Source: Dietzia sp. NCCP-2495 | GTDB lineage: Bacteria; Actinomycetota; Actinomycetes; Mycobacteriales; Mycobacteriaceae | Direction of reading: 5' to 3' | NCBI RefSeq assembly: GCF_026011735.1 | Contig: NZ_BRVN01000006.1 | Location: forward strand, 1-64,000 | DNA: 64,000 bases | Shown here: positions 16,620-26,048 of the stretch, piece by piece | Numbering within the stretch: position 1 is the stretch's first letter | How the letters are laid out: each line of letters starts with the position of its first letter | Notes under the pieces: model-generated | Told to the model about the DNA's origin: nothing | What the model saw: the letters and a program-made list of their open reading frames with translations, nothing else | Databases searched by the model: none | Program-made: the position numbers and the translations under genes

Positions 16620-17698
16620 CGGTCGGCCGAGATGTGGGCGGATATGTCATCGAGACACGCCAGGATCTCGCGGTGGGTGTCCTCGGTCGCCTCGAGATGC
16701 ATGAGGTGCCCGGCACGCGGCACACTCCGGACCTGGCGGACGTCGTCGTGGTACCGGTCGAGCTTGGCCAGCGGCTCGCGACCGTGGAATCCCTCGAGGT
16801 CGGGATCGTGCTCCGAGTAGACGAAGTAGTACGGCACGGGGTTGGTCTGCCGCTCGAACTCCTTGCGCGCCTGCCACGAAACGTCCATGGCCCGGTACCA
16901 CTGCAGCGGGCCGGCGAAGCCTGTGCGGACGTATTCGGTCTCGTAGCGATCCAGCTCTTCCGACGTGAGCCAGCGCCACGGCAGCTCCGGAGCCTCGGGC
17001 AGCGCGTCGAGGTAGGTCGTCCCGGGCGGGTGCTGCCACACGTCGAGGTAGTGGAAATCAGCGGACAGGGCCCAGAACACGCGGGCGAGGAAGTCCCGCT
17101 CGTGGCCCTCGAGATCGACCTCGGCGACGCCCGGCTGGGCGAAGTAGTGCAGGTGCAGGAAATGCTTCTCCGCCATCATCGCGGCGCCCTCCAGCGGGGA
17201 GACCGATCCGGCGGTGCCCATGAACGGGTTCTCCATCCCGATCACCGCCCGCACCCGCTCGGGCGCGAGGTGGCACGTGTCGTAGACGACCCCCGCGCCG
17301 AAGTCGAAGCCCACCAGCACGACCTTCTCCGACCGGGGCACCGCGTCGTCGAGTACGGCGACCAGGTCGTCGACCACCTCACGCGGCGCATAGTCCTCGA
17401 CGTTCGTCGGCGCGTCGGAGCCGCCCATCCCGCGGAGATCCGGCGCGACCACCCGCCACCCGGCGTCCACGAGGACGGGGATCATGCGGTGCCACGCGAA
17501 CCAGAAGTGCGGGAAACCGTGGACCAGCACGACGGTGCCCGGGCGCTCGGCGGCGGAGGACCCCGGCTCGCCGGCAGACGCGCCAGGCTCACCCGCCGAA
17601 AAACCCGGCTCGGCGACCACGTAGTGGATTCCGACACCGTCGCGGTCGATGTGGCGGTGTTCGAGGAAGGACGGGTCGTCGATTCGGGGATCGATCAT
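16598..17698 (-). CDS. Epoxide-hydrolase-like alpha/beta hydrolase
   Basis: A 366-residue alpha/beta hydrolase. It has the oxyanion motif HGFP at 60-63 and, at the nucleophile elbow, VGFDFGAG with Asp132. An Asp nucleophile is typical of epoxide hydrolases and haloalkane dehalogenases rather than of C-C hydrolases such as HsaD, which use Ser. The C-terminal AGHLMH supplies the general-base His. A low-complexity GEPGASAGEPGSS segment (about 36-48) is an unusual insertion. I start at 17698, where the family-like sequence begins; the longer frame to 17845 reads through the downstream terminator region. No steroid-type operator was found upstream, so its link to steroid metabolism is only by position. 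Confidence 0.8.
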   Translation of the reverse strand: MIDPRIDDPSFLEHRHIDRDGVGIHYVVAEPGFSAGEPGASAGEPGSSAAERPGTVVLVHGFPHFWFAWHRMIPVLVDAGWRVVAPDLRGMGGSDAPTNVEDYAPREVVDDLVAVLDDAVPRSEKVVLVGFDFGAGVVYDTCHLAPERVRAVIGMENPFMGTAGSVSPLEGAAMMAEKHFLHLHYFAQPGVAEVDLEGHERDFLARVFWALSADFHYLDVWQHPPGTTYLDALPEAPELPWRWLTSEELDRYETEYVRTGFAGPLQWYRAMDVSWQARKEFERQTNPVPYYFVYSEHDPDLEGFHGREPLAKLDRYHDDVRQVRSVPRAGHLMHLEATEDTHREILACLDDISAHISADRPIPNDA

Positions 17699-17790
17699 GG
17701 GGCCACCTTGCCTGGTCTGGTCGAGAGTGTGGTGGGAACGGCGTGGAAGTGATCCGAAGTGATCCGCGTGGAAGTGACTAAAGATCCGAC

Positions 17791-17843
17791 GACGACGAGA
17801 CCCCGGCGCTCCGCTGCTCGAGCGGTGCGCCGGGGCCGTCGTC
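17791..17843. terminator. Hairpin terminator after cyp125
   Basis: CCCCGGCGC (17801-17809) pairs with GCGCCGGGG (17827-17835), extended by GACGACG/CGTCGTC on the outside. It lies 34 bp past the cyp125 stop. A GGTTTTTC run follows on the plus strand. Confidence 0.6.
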
Positions 17844-17877
17844 ATGGTTTTTCGGTCCAGTCGGTCAGCTCAGCCGG

Positions 17878-19122
17878 TCAGGCCCGGACCGGGCACTTGA
17901 AGTCGACCTTCCAGTCCTGGATGGCGTTGAGCCAGCCCGAACGCAGGCGGGTCGCGTCGCCCATCGAGGTGATGTCGGGCATGTGGTCGGCGATCGCGTT
18001 GAAGATCAGCTCGATCTGCAGCTTCGCCAGGTTGGCACCGATGCAGTAGTGCGGGCCGTTGCCGCCGAACGTCAGGTGCGGGTTCGGGTCGCGCAAGATG
18101 TTGAAGCTGAACGGGTCCTCGAAGACGTCCTCGTCGAAGTTCGCCGAGCCGTACATGATCGCCGCGCGGTCGCCCTTCTTCATGGTCACCCCGCCGATCT
18201 CCACGTCCTCGGTGGCGGTGCGCTGGAACGAGGTGATCGGCGAGGCCCAGCGGAGGATCTCGTCGTAGGTGGTCTCCGGGCGCTCGGCCTTGAACAGCTC
18301 CCACTGGTCCGGGTTCTCCAGGAACGCGATCATGCCGTGGGTCGTCGCGTTACGGGTGGTCTCGTTGCCGGCCACCGCGAGCAGCACCACGAACCAGCCG
18401 AACTCGTCCGCGGAGAGCTTCTCGCCGTCAACGTCGGCTTGGACCAATTTGGTCACCAGGTCGTCCCGCGGGTCGACCTCGCGCTTAGCGGCCAGCTCCA
18501 TGGCGTAGCCGAGGATCTCGGCGTTGGCGGCGTTGGACTCGTCCGCCAGTTCCGGGATGTCGTAGCTAGTCATCTTGTTGGACCACTCGAAAATCTGGTG
18601 GCGGTCCTCCTGCGGGATACCGATGAGTTCGGCGATGGCCTGCAGCGGGAGTTCGGAGGCCACCTCGGTGATGAAATTTCCCCCGCCCTTCGCGGCGGCA
18701 GTCTCGACGATCTGCTTGGCCTTGGCCTGCAGGTTCTCGCGCATCTTCTCGATGTTCCGCGGGGTGAACCCCTTGGAGATGATGCGGCGGTACTTCTTGT
18801 GCTCGTCGCCGTCCTGGTTGATGAACAGGAAGCGCGTCATCTCGACGATCTCGCGCTCGGTCCCGGGCGCGAAGCGCGGGATCGCAGTGTTCTCCCAGGT
18901 GGAGAACACCTCGTTGGTGCGCCGGGAGATCTCCTTGACGTCTGCGTGCTTGGTGACGACCCAGTAGCCGTCGTCGTCGAACCCGTCCGCGCCCGGCTCG
19001 TTGGCGCACCACCAGATCGGCTCGGTCTGCCGCAGGTGCATCCACTCCGGATGCGGAAGTCGCTTCTGGTAGAGCTCCGGGTCGGTGAAGTCGAACCCCT
19101 CGGGAATGGTGACTGGCTGCAT
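17878..19122 (-). CDS. cyp125: Cytochrome P450 CYP125, sterol C26/C27-hydroxylase
   Basis: A 414-residue P450 matching CYP125A1 (Rv3545c), which hydroxylates and further oxidises the terminal side-chain carbon of cholest-4-en-3-one. The I-helix motif AGNETT lies at 251-256, and the haem-binding loop FGGNGPHYCIG places the cysteine ligand at Cys360. It is divergent from fadA5 exactly as in M. tuberculosis. The ATG at 19122 is preceded by AAGGAG; a longer frame to 19167 has no ribosome site. Two KstR-type boxes lie in the shared promoter region. Redox partners are not encoded next to it. Confidence 0.93.
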   Translation of the reverse strand: MQPVTIPEGFDFTDPELYQKRLPHPEWMHLRQTEPIWWCANEPGADGFDDDGYWVVTKHADVKEISRRTNEVFSTWENTAIPRFAPGTEREIVEMTRFLFINQDGDEHKKYRRIISKGFTPRNIEKMRENLQAKAKQIVETAAAKGGGNFITEVASELPLQAIAELIGIPQEDRHQIFEWSNKMTSYDIPELADESNAANAEILGYAMELAAKREVDPRDDLVTKLVQADVDGEKLSADEFGWFVVLLAVAGNETTRNATTHGMIAFLENPDQWELFKAERPETTYDEILRWASPITSFQRTATEDVEIGGVTMKKGDRAAIMYGSANFDEDVFEDPFSFNILRDPNPHLTFGGNGPHYCIGANLAKLQIELIFNAIADHMPDITSMGDATRLRSGWLNAIQDWKVDFKCPVRA

Positions 19123-19205
19123 GGCACTCCTTGGCCGCGTCGTTGTGCGTCGGGTGTTCACTCCCACAACCCGGATCCTGCGAACCCCTCGCCCGAGCTG
19201 TAATC

Positions 19206-20453
<1,248 letters not shown>

Positions 20454-20454
20454 C

Positions 20455-21036
20455 ATGAGCAACGTCATCGAGGCGGCAGCGGGACGTCGGCGGGAGATCT
20501 TCGCCGCCATCTCCTCGGCCAACGGCACGGACGACGCGATCCAGGCCATCTCGCACCTCCTCGCCGTGTCGGCGGACGAGGCCCGCGAGGTCCTGCGGGC
20601 GCCGCTGGAGTCGTTCGTCGGCGCCACCACCGAGCACGCGGTCCCGGCCGGACCGGCCGGCTTCGAACTCCAGCCGTTCAAGGACTCGGACGACCACCGT
20701 TCGCTGTACCACTCGCGTTCCTCCGACTCCTCGTCGGCGACCGGCGGCGAGTGGGACGAGAACCGCACCGAACAGGAGCGCCGCGACGGCCTGAGCCGGA
20801 TCGACTCGGAGTCGGCCATGTGGTTCGTCGCCGTGGACACCGCGCGCGGCTCCGCCGTGGGCCTGGTGTTCGGCGAGCAGACCAACGACGGCGACGTGGA
20901 CGTGGCGATCTGGATCCACCCCGAGGAGCGCAAGAAGGGATACGGCATGCTCTCACTCAAGGAGAGCCGCCGCGAGCTCGCCGCGTTCTTCCCGGGAAAG
21001 CACGTGATCGTGCGCGCCCCGCTGGCGGGCAAGTGA
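20455..21036 (+). CDS. GNAT-family acetyltransferase with helical N-terminal segment
   Basis: A 193-residue protein. Residues about 10-60 form a helical segment reminiscent of the coiled-coil part of DNA gyrase subunit A. The C-terminal part (about 70-190) shows a GNAT-like pattern: beta-strand WFVAVDTARGSAVGLVFGEQ, then IWIHPEERKKGYGMLSLKES, where R-K-K-G-Y-G corresponds to the acetyl-CoA pyrophosphate loop. Substrate unknown. It sits 1 bp after fadA5 and overlaps the Ddn-like gene by 4 bp, so it is made together with a sterol thiolase, a link absent from the M. tuberculosis fadA5-ddn order. Confidence 0.7.
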   Translation: MSNVIEAAAGRRREIFAAISSANGTDDAIQAISHLLAVSADEAREVLRAPLESFVGATTEHAVPAGPAGFELQPFKDSDDHRSLYHSRSSDSSSATGGEWDENRTEQERRDGLSRIDSESAMWFVAVDTARGSAVGLVFGEQTNDGDVDVAIWIHPEERKKGYGMLSLKESRRELAAFFPGKHVIVRAPLAGK

Positions 21037-21569
21037 CCGGCGCACAGCAGCCCGGCCCCGAGGACGTCCCCGCTCCCGAGACCGGGACCGACGACCCACG
21101 GCGTGGCGCGCCGTGGGTCGTCGGCGTCATCAAGGTGATGTCGCGGGTCAACACGTGGCTTTACCAGCGCACGGGCGGCCGGCTCGGTGGGAACTGGCGC
21201 GTGGGTTCGGCGCTGCGGGCGCCGGTTCCGGTGTGTCTGGTGACGACGACGGGCCGCAAGTCCGGCCAGCCGAGGACCGTGCCGCTGCTGCACATCCCCG
21301 ACGGCGACCGTGTCCTGCTGGTCGCCTCCCAGGGCGGCTTGCCCTCGCATCCGCAGTGGTATCGCAACGTCCTGGCCGATCCGGCTGTCACCGTCCAGGT
21401 GGGTCGCCGTGTCAGGTCGATGACGGCGAGGGAGGCCACTCCGGTCGAGCGTGCGGAACTCTGGCCACGGCTCGTCGAGCGGTACGCGGACTTCGCTGAG
21501 TATCAGGCAAACACCAGCCGGGTCATCCCCGTCGTGATCTGCGAGCCCCGCACGCGCACCGAAAGCTGA
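21033..21569 (+). CDS. Deazaflavin (F420)-dependent nitroreductase family protein, Ddn-like
   Basis: A 178-residue member of the split-beta-barrel Ddn/DUF385 family, matching the position of Rv3547 (ddn) behind fadA5. Family hallmarks are TTGRKSGQPRTVPLLHI (about 71-87), the strand RVLLVASQGG and HPQWYRNVLADPAVTVQVG. These enzymes use reduced F420 to reduce quinones or related compounds at the membrane. The GTG start at 21033 overlaps the GNAT stop. The N-terminal 35 residues are acidic and low in complexity. Confidence 0.85.
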   Translation: MTGAQQPGPEDVPAPETGTDDPRRGAPWVVGVIKVMSRVNTWLYQRTGGRLGGNWRVGSALRAPVPVCLVTTTGRKSGQPRTVPLLHIPDGDRVLLVASQGGLPSHPQWYRNVLADPAVTVQVGRRVRSMTAREATPVERAELWPRLVERYADFAEYQANTSRVIPVVICEPRTRTES

Positions 21570-21723
21570 CCGATCACCTTCACGCAGTTCAGAAGCGGTT
21601 ACCGCCGTCAACACCACTGACGCACCGATTCGGTCGGTAACTATTGACAAAAGTTCATTCTCAGTGAAGTCTTATGCAACGAGGGGCACACACGTGCCCT
21701 ACACCGCTGAGAGGACTTGTCTC

Positions 21724-23238
21724 GTGAAGAACGCCACCAGAGCCGCAGCTCTCGTCGCCGCCGCAGCTCTTGCATCTTCGGGCGCCACCGGAGTCGCCAA
21801 CGCACAGTCCGGAGATTTCGAGATCCCGATCCTCGGAGGTCTGACCCAGTCGTCCACCCTCACGTTCCCCGACATGGGATCGACCGACCTGGGCTCCATG
21901 GAACTGATCCCCGGCTCTGCTGGCGTCATCCCCGAGGGCTCAACCGGCGGCATCGGTGAGGGCTCCACCGAGCTCGGCGGTTCCGCTGACTTCACCGGCT
22001 CCGGCGGAATCATCTCCAACGGTCTCGCCGGCTCGCTCGAAGGCGGCTCGGTCACCACGGTCATCGACTCGGTCAGCGGCTCGGTCGACAACCTCTCGGG
22101 GTCGTCCACCGGTCTCAGCGGCTCGCTCGGCGACTTCACCACGGCACTGACCGGCTCGATCTCTGACGGCGGTTCGCTCACCGGCATCCTTGACGGCGTC
22201 GAGGGCTCCCTCGGCGACGGCGGCTCCCTCAGCGGTGTCCTCACCGGTGTCCAGGGGTCCATCACCGGAGGCTCGCTGACCAGCATCATCGACGGTGTCG
22301 CCGGTTCGCTCGACGACGGTGGCTCGCTCACCGGAGTCCTCGCCGGTGTCGAGGGCTCCCTCGGCGACGGCGGCTCGGCCGGCGACATCACCTCCAACCT
22401 CGGTGGCTCACTCGACAACATCGGCGTGGGCATCACGGGGTCGCTGGGCGACGGCGGCTCGGCCGGCGACATCACGACCGGCCTCGGTGGCTCGATCGAG
22501 AACGGCGGCTCGCTCGAGAGCATCACCGACGCGTTCGCGGGCTCGATCGACGACGGCGGCTCGGTCGCCGGCATTCTCGCGGGCTCCGAGGGCTCGATCG
22601 CCAACCTCTCGGGCTCCCTGACGGATCCCGATACCGGCCTGCTGGGTTCCGTCACCGGCGGCTACCTCACCCAGGGCATCGTCGGCTCTCTCGATGTGGT
22701 CACCAACTCGCTCGCCGGACCGGACACCGGCCTGCTCGGCTCGGTCACCGGCAACGGCGGCTCGACCGGGCAGAGCTCCGACGCGATCACCACCATCTCC
22801 ACCGACAGCGCCTACGTGGGCATCGGCTCGGTCGACGAGCTGACCGGCGTCAACGGTTCGCTCACCGCCTTCACCGGCTCGCTCGAGAACGGCTCGCTGC
22901 AGGCCACTGCGTCCGCGGACAACGGCTCGCTGCGCGCCACAGCGTCCACCGACACCGCGTCCGGCGTGGGCACCAACGCCTCACTCGAGAGCGTCACCAG
23001 CATCGAGTCCAGCGTCGGCGGCGGCCTGCTCCCGATCCTGTCCGTGGGTGGAGCCATCGCTCTCGGTGGTGCCGCTGTCGGCGCCGGCGTCGGCGGGGAC
23101 CTCCGTCTGCCGCCGCTGCCGGGAGTGCACCTCCCCACCATCTGCGACCTGCCGCACGACATGGTCGATCAGCTGGCCAACTCTGGTTCGGGCATCGCTG
23201 ACCAGGAGTGCTACCACCCGGAGCGCGAGGGGAACTGA
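21724..23238 (+). CDS. Secreted glycine/serine-repeat surface protein
   Basis: A 504-residue secreted protein of unknown function. GTG 21724 follows GAGAGGA by about 9 nt and starts a signal peptide cleaved after VANA (residue 27). Residues about 60-400 consist of short GS-containing units, such as GSLGDGGS and DGVxGS, spaced 13-20 residues apart, a periodicity that could make a beta-solenoid. A hydrophobic segment (about 440-460) is followed by LRLPPLPGVHLP and a short Cys-containing tail. The C-terminal hydrophobic-plus-LPPLP layout recurs in the broken surface protein at 30611-34869. It separates the fadA5 operon from the Rv3548c-like gene. A TTGACA at 21644-21649 may be part of its promoter. 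Confidence 0.75.
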   Translation: MKNATRAAALVAAAALASSGATGVANAQSGDFEIPILGGLTQSSTLTFPDMGSTDLGSMELIPGSAGVIPEGSTGGIGEGSTELGGSADFTGSGGIISNGLAGSLEGGSVTTVIDSVSGSVDNLSGSSTGLSGSLGDFTTALTGSISDGGSLTGILDGVEGSLGDGGSLSGVLTGVQGSITGGSLTSIIDGVAGSLDDGGSLTGVLAGVEGSLGDGGSAGDITSNLGGSLDNIGVGITGSLGDGGSAGDITTGLGGSIENGGSLESITDAFAGSIDDGGSVAGILAGSEGSIANLSGSLTDPDTGLLGSVTGGYLTQGIVGSLDVVTNSLAGPDTGLLGSVTGNGGSTGQSSDAITTISTDSAYVGIGSVDELTGVNGSLTAFTGSLENGSLQATASADNGSLRATASTDTASGVGTNASLESVTSIESSVGGGLLPILSVGGAIALGGAAVGAGVGGDLRLPPLPGVHLPTICDLPHDMVDQLANSGSGIADQECYHPEREGN

Positions 23239-23281
23239 TAGTCCCCTCCTGACGGCCGTCAGCTACTGACGCCCCGCAGAC

Positions 23282-23317
23282 ACTGTGGCCCCGCACCGAC
23301 AGGTGCGGGGCCACAGT
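23282..23317. terminator. Strong bidirectional terminator hairpin
   Basis: A perfect 16-bp stem (ACTGTGGCCCCGCACC / GGTGCGGGGCCACAGT at 23302-23317) with a 4-nt loop, located between convergent genes. Confidence 0.8.
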
Positions 23318-23353
23318 CGTTCGGCGGCTGCTTCAGCGCAGCCGCTCAGCGCC

Positions 23354-24271
23354 TCAGCGCGCGCCGTAGACCGGAACCGGAGTCGGCGACTCGGCGAGCA
23401 GCCGTGGGACCACGGAGCCGAGCTCGGCCGGGTCCCACTTGGCGCCCTTGTCCTCGGAGGCGGCGCGCTGCCAGCCATCGCAGACGGTGACCTTGCCGCC
23501 CTCGACCTCGAACACACGCCCTGTGACGTCGCCGGAGGCCTCGGAGCCCAGCCACACCACGAGCGGCGAGACGTTCGCCGGGTCCATCACGTCAAACGAG
23601 CCGTCGTCAGGAGCGGCCATCTGCGCGGCCATGGCCTCGCCGGCGGAGGTGGTCATGCGGGTACGGGCAGACGGGGCGATCGCGTTGGCGGTCACGCCGT
23701 ACCCCTTCATCTCGGCGGCGGCCTGGATGGTCAGCAGGGCGATGCCGGCCTTGGCGGTGGCGTAGTTGCCCTGGCCGACGGAGCCGAACAGTCCGGCACC
23801 CGACGAGGTGTTGATGACGCGAGCGGCGCGCGGGCGCCCGGCCTTGGACTCGGCGCGCCAGTACTCGGCGGCGTGGCGCAGGGTCGCGAAGTGTCCCTTG
23901 AGGTGAACGGTCGTGACCTTGTCCCACTCCTCCTCGGACATGCCGACGAGCATCTTGTCGCGCAGGAAGCCGGCGTTGTTGACCAGCACGTCCAGCCCGC
24001 CGAAGGTGTCGACGGCCTGCTGGACGAGCTCGCGCGCGCCCTCCCAGGAGGAGACGTCGTTGCCGTTGACCACGGCCTCGCCGCCGGCGGCCTTGATCTC
24101 GGCGACGACCTGCTCGGCGGGGTGCTCCCCGACGTTCGAGCCATCGAGGCCCGCGCCGAGGTCGTTCACCACGACCTTGGCGCCCTCGGCGGCGAAGGCC
24201 AGTGCATGCTCACGGCCGATGCCGCGGCCGGCGCCGGTGACGATGACGACGCGTCCGTCGCAGATTCCCAT
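23354..24271 (-). CDS. Short-chain dehydrogenase, Rv3548c-like
   Basis: A 305-residue SDR with the cofactor loop TGAGRGIG (about 12-19), NNAG (about 97-100) and the catalytic Ser...Tyr-x-x-x-Lys triad in NTSSGAG and YATAKAG. Length and position match Rv3548c, beside the Rv3549c and echA20 homologues. It is presumed to oxidise or reduce a hydroxyl in C/D-ring catabolism, but its exact step is unassigned. I start at 24271 because AAGGAGA lies 7 nt upstream; the frame reaching 24631 is an extension into the neighbouring gene. It is downstream of the Rv3549c-like gene (89-bp gap) on the same strand. Confidence 0.88.
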   Translation of the reverse strand: MGICDGRVVIVTGAGRGIGREHALAFAAEGAKVVVNDLGAGLDGSNVGEHPAEQVVAEIKAAGGEAVVNGNDVSSWEGARELVQQAVDTFGGLDVLVNNAGFLRDKMLVGMSEEEWDKVTTVHLKGHFATLRHAAEYWRAESKAGRPRAARVINTSSGAGLFGSVGQGNYATAKAGIALLTIQAAAEMKGYGVTANAIAPSARTRMTTSAGEAMAAQMAAPDDGSFDVMDPANVSPLVVWLGSEASGDVTGRVFEVEGGKVTVCDGWQRAASEDKGAKWDPAELGSVVPRLLAESPTPVPVYGAR

Positions 24272-24360
24272 TGTTGTCTCCTTGTGAGGTCTTGAGTCGT
24301 GTGGTCTCGGGTTGTGTGGTCTCGGGCGAGCTCGTGACGAGCGGAGCCCGTGGTCGGTGG

Positions 24361-25152
24361 TCAGTGCTTGTTCTCGGCGGTGGAGGCCGCCAGGAACGCG
24401 GGCTTCTCGCCGCCGCCGTGGACGAGCAGCTCGGCGCCGGTGATGTAGGCGGCGAGCGGCGAGGCGAGGAACGCGGCGGCGCGGCCCGCGTCGGCGGGCT
24501 CGGCCATGCGCCCCATGGGGATGGTGGCGTCGACGGCGGCCACCCCGTCGGCGTCTCCGTAGTGCATCTCGGCGAGCTCGGTCTTGACGGGGCCCACCAC
24601 CACGGAGTTCACGCGCACGGCCGGGGCCCACTCCACGGCGAGCGACTGCGTGAGCGAGTCGATGCCGGCCTTGGCGGCGCCGTAGGAGGCGGTGCCGGGC
24701 GAGGGTCGGTGGCCGGAGACGGAGGAGATGTTGACGATCACGCCCCCGAGCTGCCCGTCCGGCCCGTCCGCGGTCATGACCCGGTGGGCCTCCTGCGCGA
24801 CGGTGAGTGCGGAGAGCAGGTTGAGCGCCACGATCTTGGAGTGGAAGTTGGCACTGGCGTCGGCGGCGAGGGCGAACGGGGCGCCGCCGGCGTTGTTGAC
24901 CACCACGTCGAGGCGGCCGTGCGTTTCGACGATCTCCTCGATCATCGCGCGGACCGCGTCGGGGTCGCGGAGATCGGCGGAGTGGAACTCGAGGTCCGCC
25001 ACGTCGGAGCCGGAGTCGGCGGGTCGCCGCGCGCAGGTGACGACGACGGCGCCGGCGTCTCTGAAGACACGGCTGATTCCGGCGCCGACGCCCCGGACCC
25101 CTCCGGTCACGAGGACCACCTTGCCCGCCAGACCAAGATCGATGTTCGTCAT
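24361..25152 (-). CDS. Short-chain dehydrogenase, Rv3549c-like
   Basis: A 263-residue SDR with GGVRGVG as the nucleotide loop, NNAGG, and the Ser/Tyr/Lys triad in NISSVSG and YGAAKAG. It corresponds to Rv3549c in the KstR2 regulon. Reaction not assigned; an oxidoreductase step on a CoA thioester from rings C/D is likely. Start 25152 is chosen over 25173 because it gives the usual SDR N-terminus. The KstR2 box at 25169-25182 lies 16 bp upstream and is shared with echA20. Confidence 0.87.
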   Translation of the reverse strand: MTNIDLGLAGKVVLVTGGVRGVGAGISRVFRDAGAVVVTCARRPADSGSDVADLEFHSADLRDPDAVRAMIEEIVETHGRLDVVVNNAGGAPFALAADASANFHSKIVALNLLSALTVAQEAHRVMTADGPDGQLGGVIVNISSVSGHRPSPGTASYGAAKAGIDSLTQSLAVEWAPAVRVNSVVVGPVKTELAEMHYGDADGVAAVDATIPMGRMAEPADAGRAAAFLASPLAAYITGAELLVHGGGEKPAFLAASTAENKH

Positions 25153-25168
25153 GCGTGCTAGCCTACCA

Positions 25169-25182
25169 AGCAAGCGTTTGGT
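25169..25182. promoter_or_regulatory. KstR2 operator (Rv3549c-like / echA20)
   Basis: AGCAAGCGTTTGGT matches AnCAAGnnCTTGnT at all but one fixed position (T for C in the second half-site). It lies in the 83-bp divergent promoter region, within a larger ACCAA...TTGGT palindrome. Confidence 0.78.
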
Positions 25183-25235
25183 TAGTCACCGGACCGGTCC
25201 GCATCGGACGGACGGTGGCGTGCGAAGGGAGCACC

Positions 25236-26048
25236 ATGGGCATCAGCGTCGACAAGGGCGCAGACGGCATCGCGACCGTCACCGTCGACTATCCCCCCGT
25301 CAACGCCATCCCGTCCGCGGGCTGGTTCGAACTCGGCGAGCAGATCCTCGCCGCCGGCAAGGACCCCGAGGTCCACGTCGTGATCCTGCGGGCCGAGGGC
25401 CGCGGATTCAACGCTGGCGTGGACATCAAGGAGATGCAGAACTTCTCCGGCTTCGACCACCTGCTGGCCGCCAACCGCGGCTGCTACGTGGCGTTCAACG
25501 CCGTCTACGAGTGCGCGGTCCCCGTGATCGCCGTGGTGAACGGCTTCTGCGTGGGCGGTGGCATCGGCCTGGTCGGCAACGCGGACTGCATCGTCGCCTC
25601 GGACGACGCGGTGTTCGGCCTGCCCGAGGTGGACCGTGGTGCGCTCGGCGCCGCCACCCACCTGGCGCGCATGGTCCCGCCGCACATGATGCGGACGCTG
25701 TACTTCACCTCGCGCACCGTCACGGCGCAGCAGCTCCACAGCTGGGGAACTGTCTACGACGTGGTCCCCCGCGATCAGCTCGACGCCGCGGCACGCGACC
25801 TGGCCGAGTCGATCGCCGCCAAGGACACCCGCGTGATCCGCGCGGCCAAGGAAGCCATCAACCACATCGACCCGGTCGACGTGAAGTCCTCCTACCGCAT
25901 GGAGCAGGGCTTCACCTTCGAACTCAATCTCGCCGGCGTGGCCGACGAGCACCGCGACGAGTTCGTCAAGACGGGTCAGAACCTGGACAAGCGCGCCGAG
26001 CGCGGGTCCCACGACACCAGCACCGAGAGGACGGGCGAGACCAAGTGA
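25236..26048 (+). CDS. echA20: EchA20, ring-D-opening crotonase-family hydrolase
   Basis: A 270-residue crotonase-fold protein matching Rv3550. EchA20 hydrolyses ring D of the HIEC-CoA intermediate formed from the steroid C/D rings. The crotonase pattern is visible: GRGFNAGVDIKEMQNFSG (about 64-81) and NGFCVGGGIGLVGNADCIVAS (about 103-123, with the oxyanion-loop Gly residues). ATG 25236 has GAAGGGAG upstream. It begins the operon echA20-ipdA-ipdB-ipdC, all joined by 4-bp overlaps. A KstR2 box controls the shared promoter. Confidence 0.92.
   Translation: MGISVDKGADGIATVTVDYPPVNAIPSAGWFELGEQILAAGKDPEVHVVILRAEGRGFNAGVDIKEMQNFSGFDHLLAANRGCYVAFNAVYECAVPVIAVVNGFCVGGGIGLVGNADCIVASDDAVFGLPEVDRGALGAATHLARMVPPHMMRTLYFTSRTVTAQQLHSWGTVYDVVPRDQLDAAARDLAESIAAKDTRVIRAAKEAINHIDPVDVKSSYRMEQGFTFELNLAGVADEHRDEFVKTGQNLDKRAERGSHDTSTERTGETK

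Noticed and set aside
16598-17698. Candidate for the missing hsaD
   Set aside because: The nucleophile elbow has Asp instead of the Ser of meta-cleavage hydrolases, and it is not in the hsa operon.
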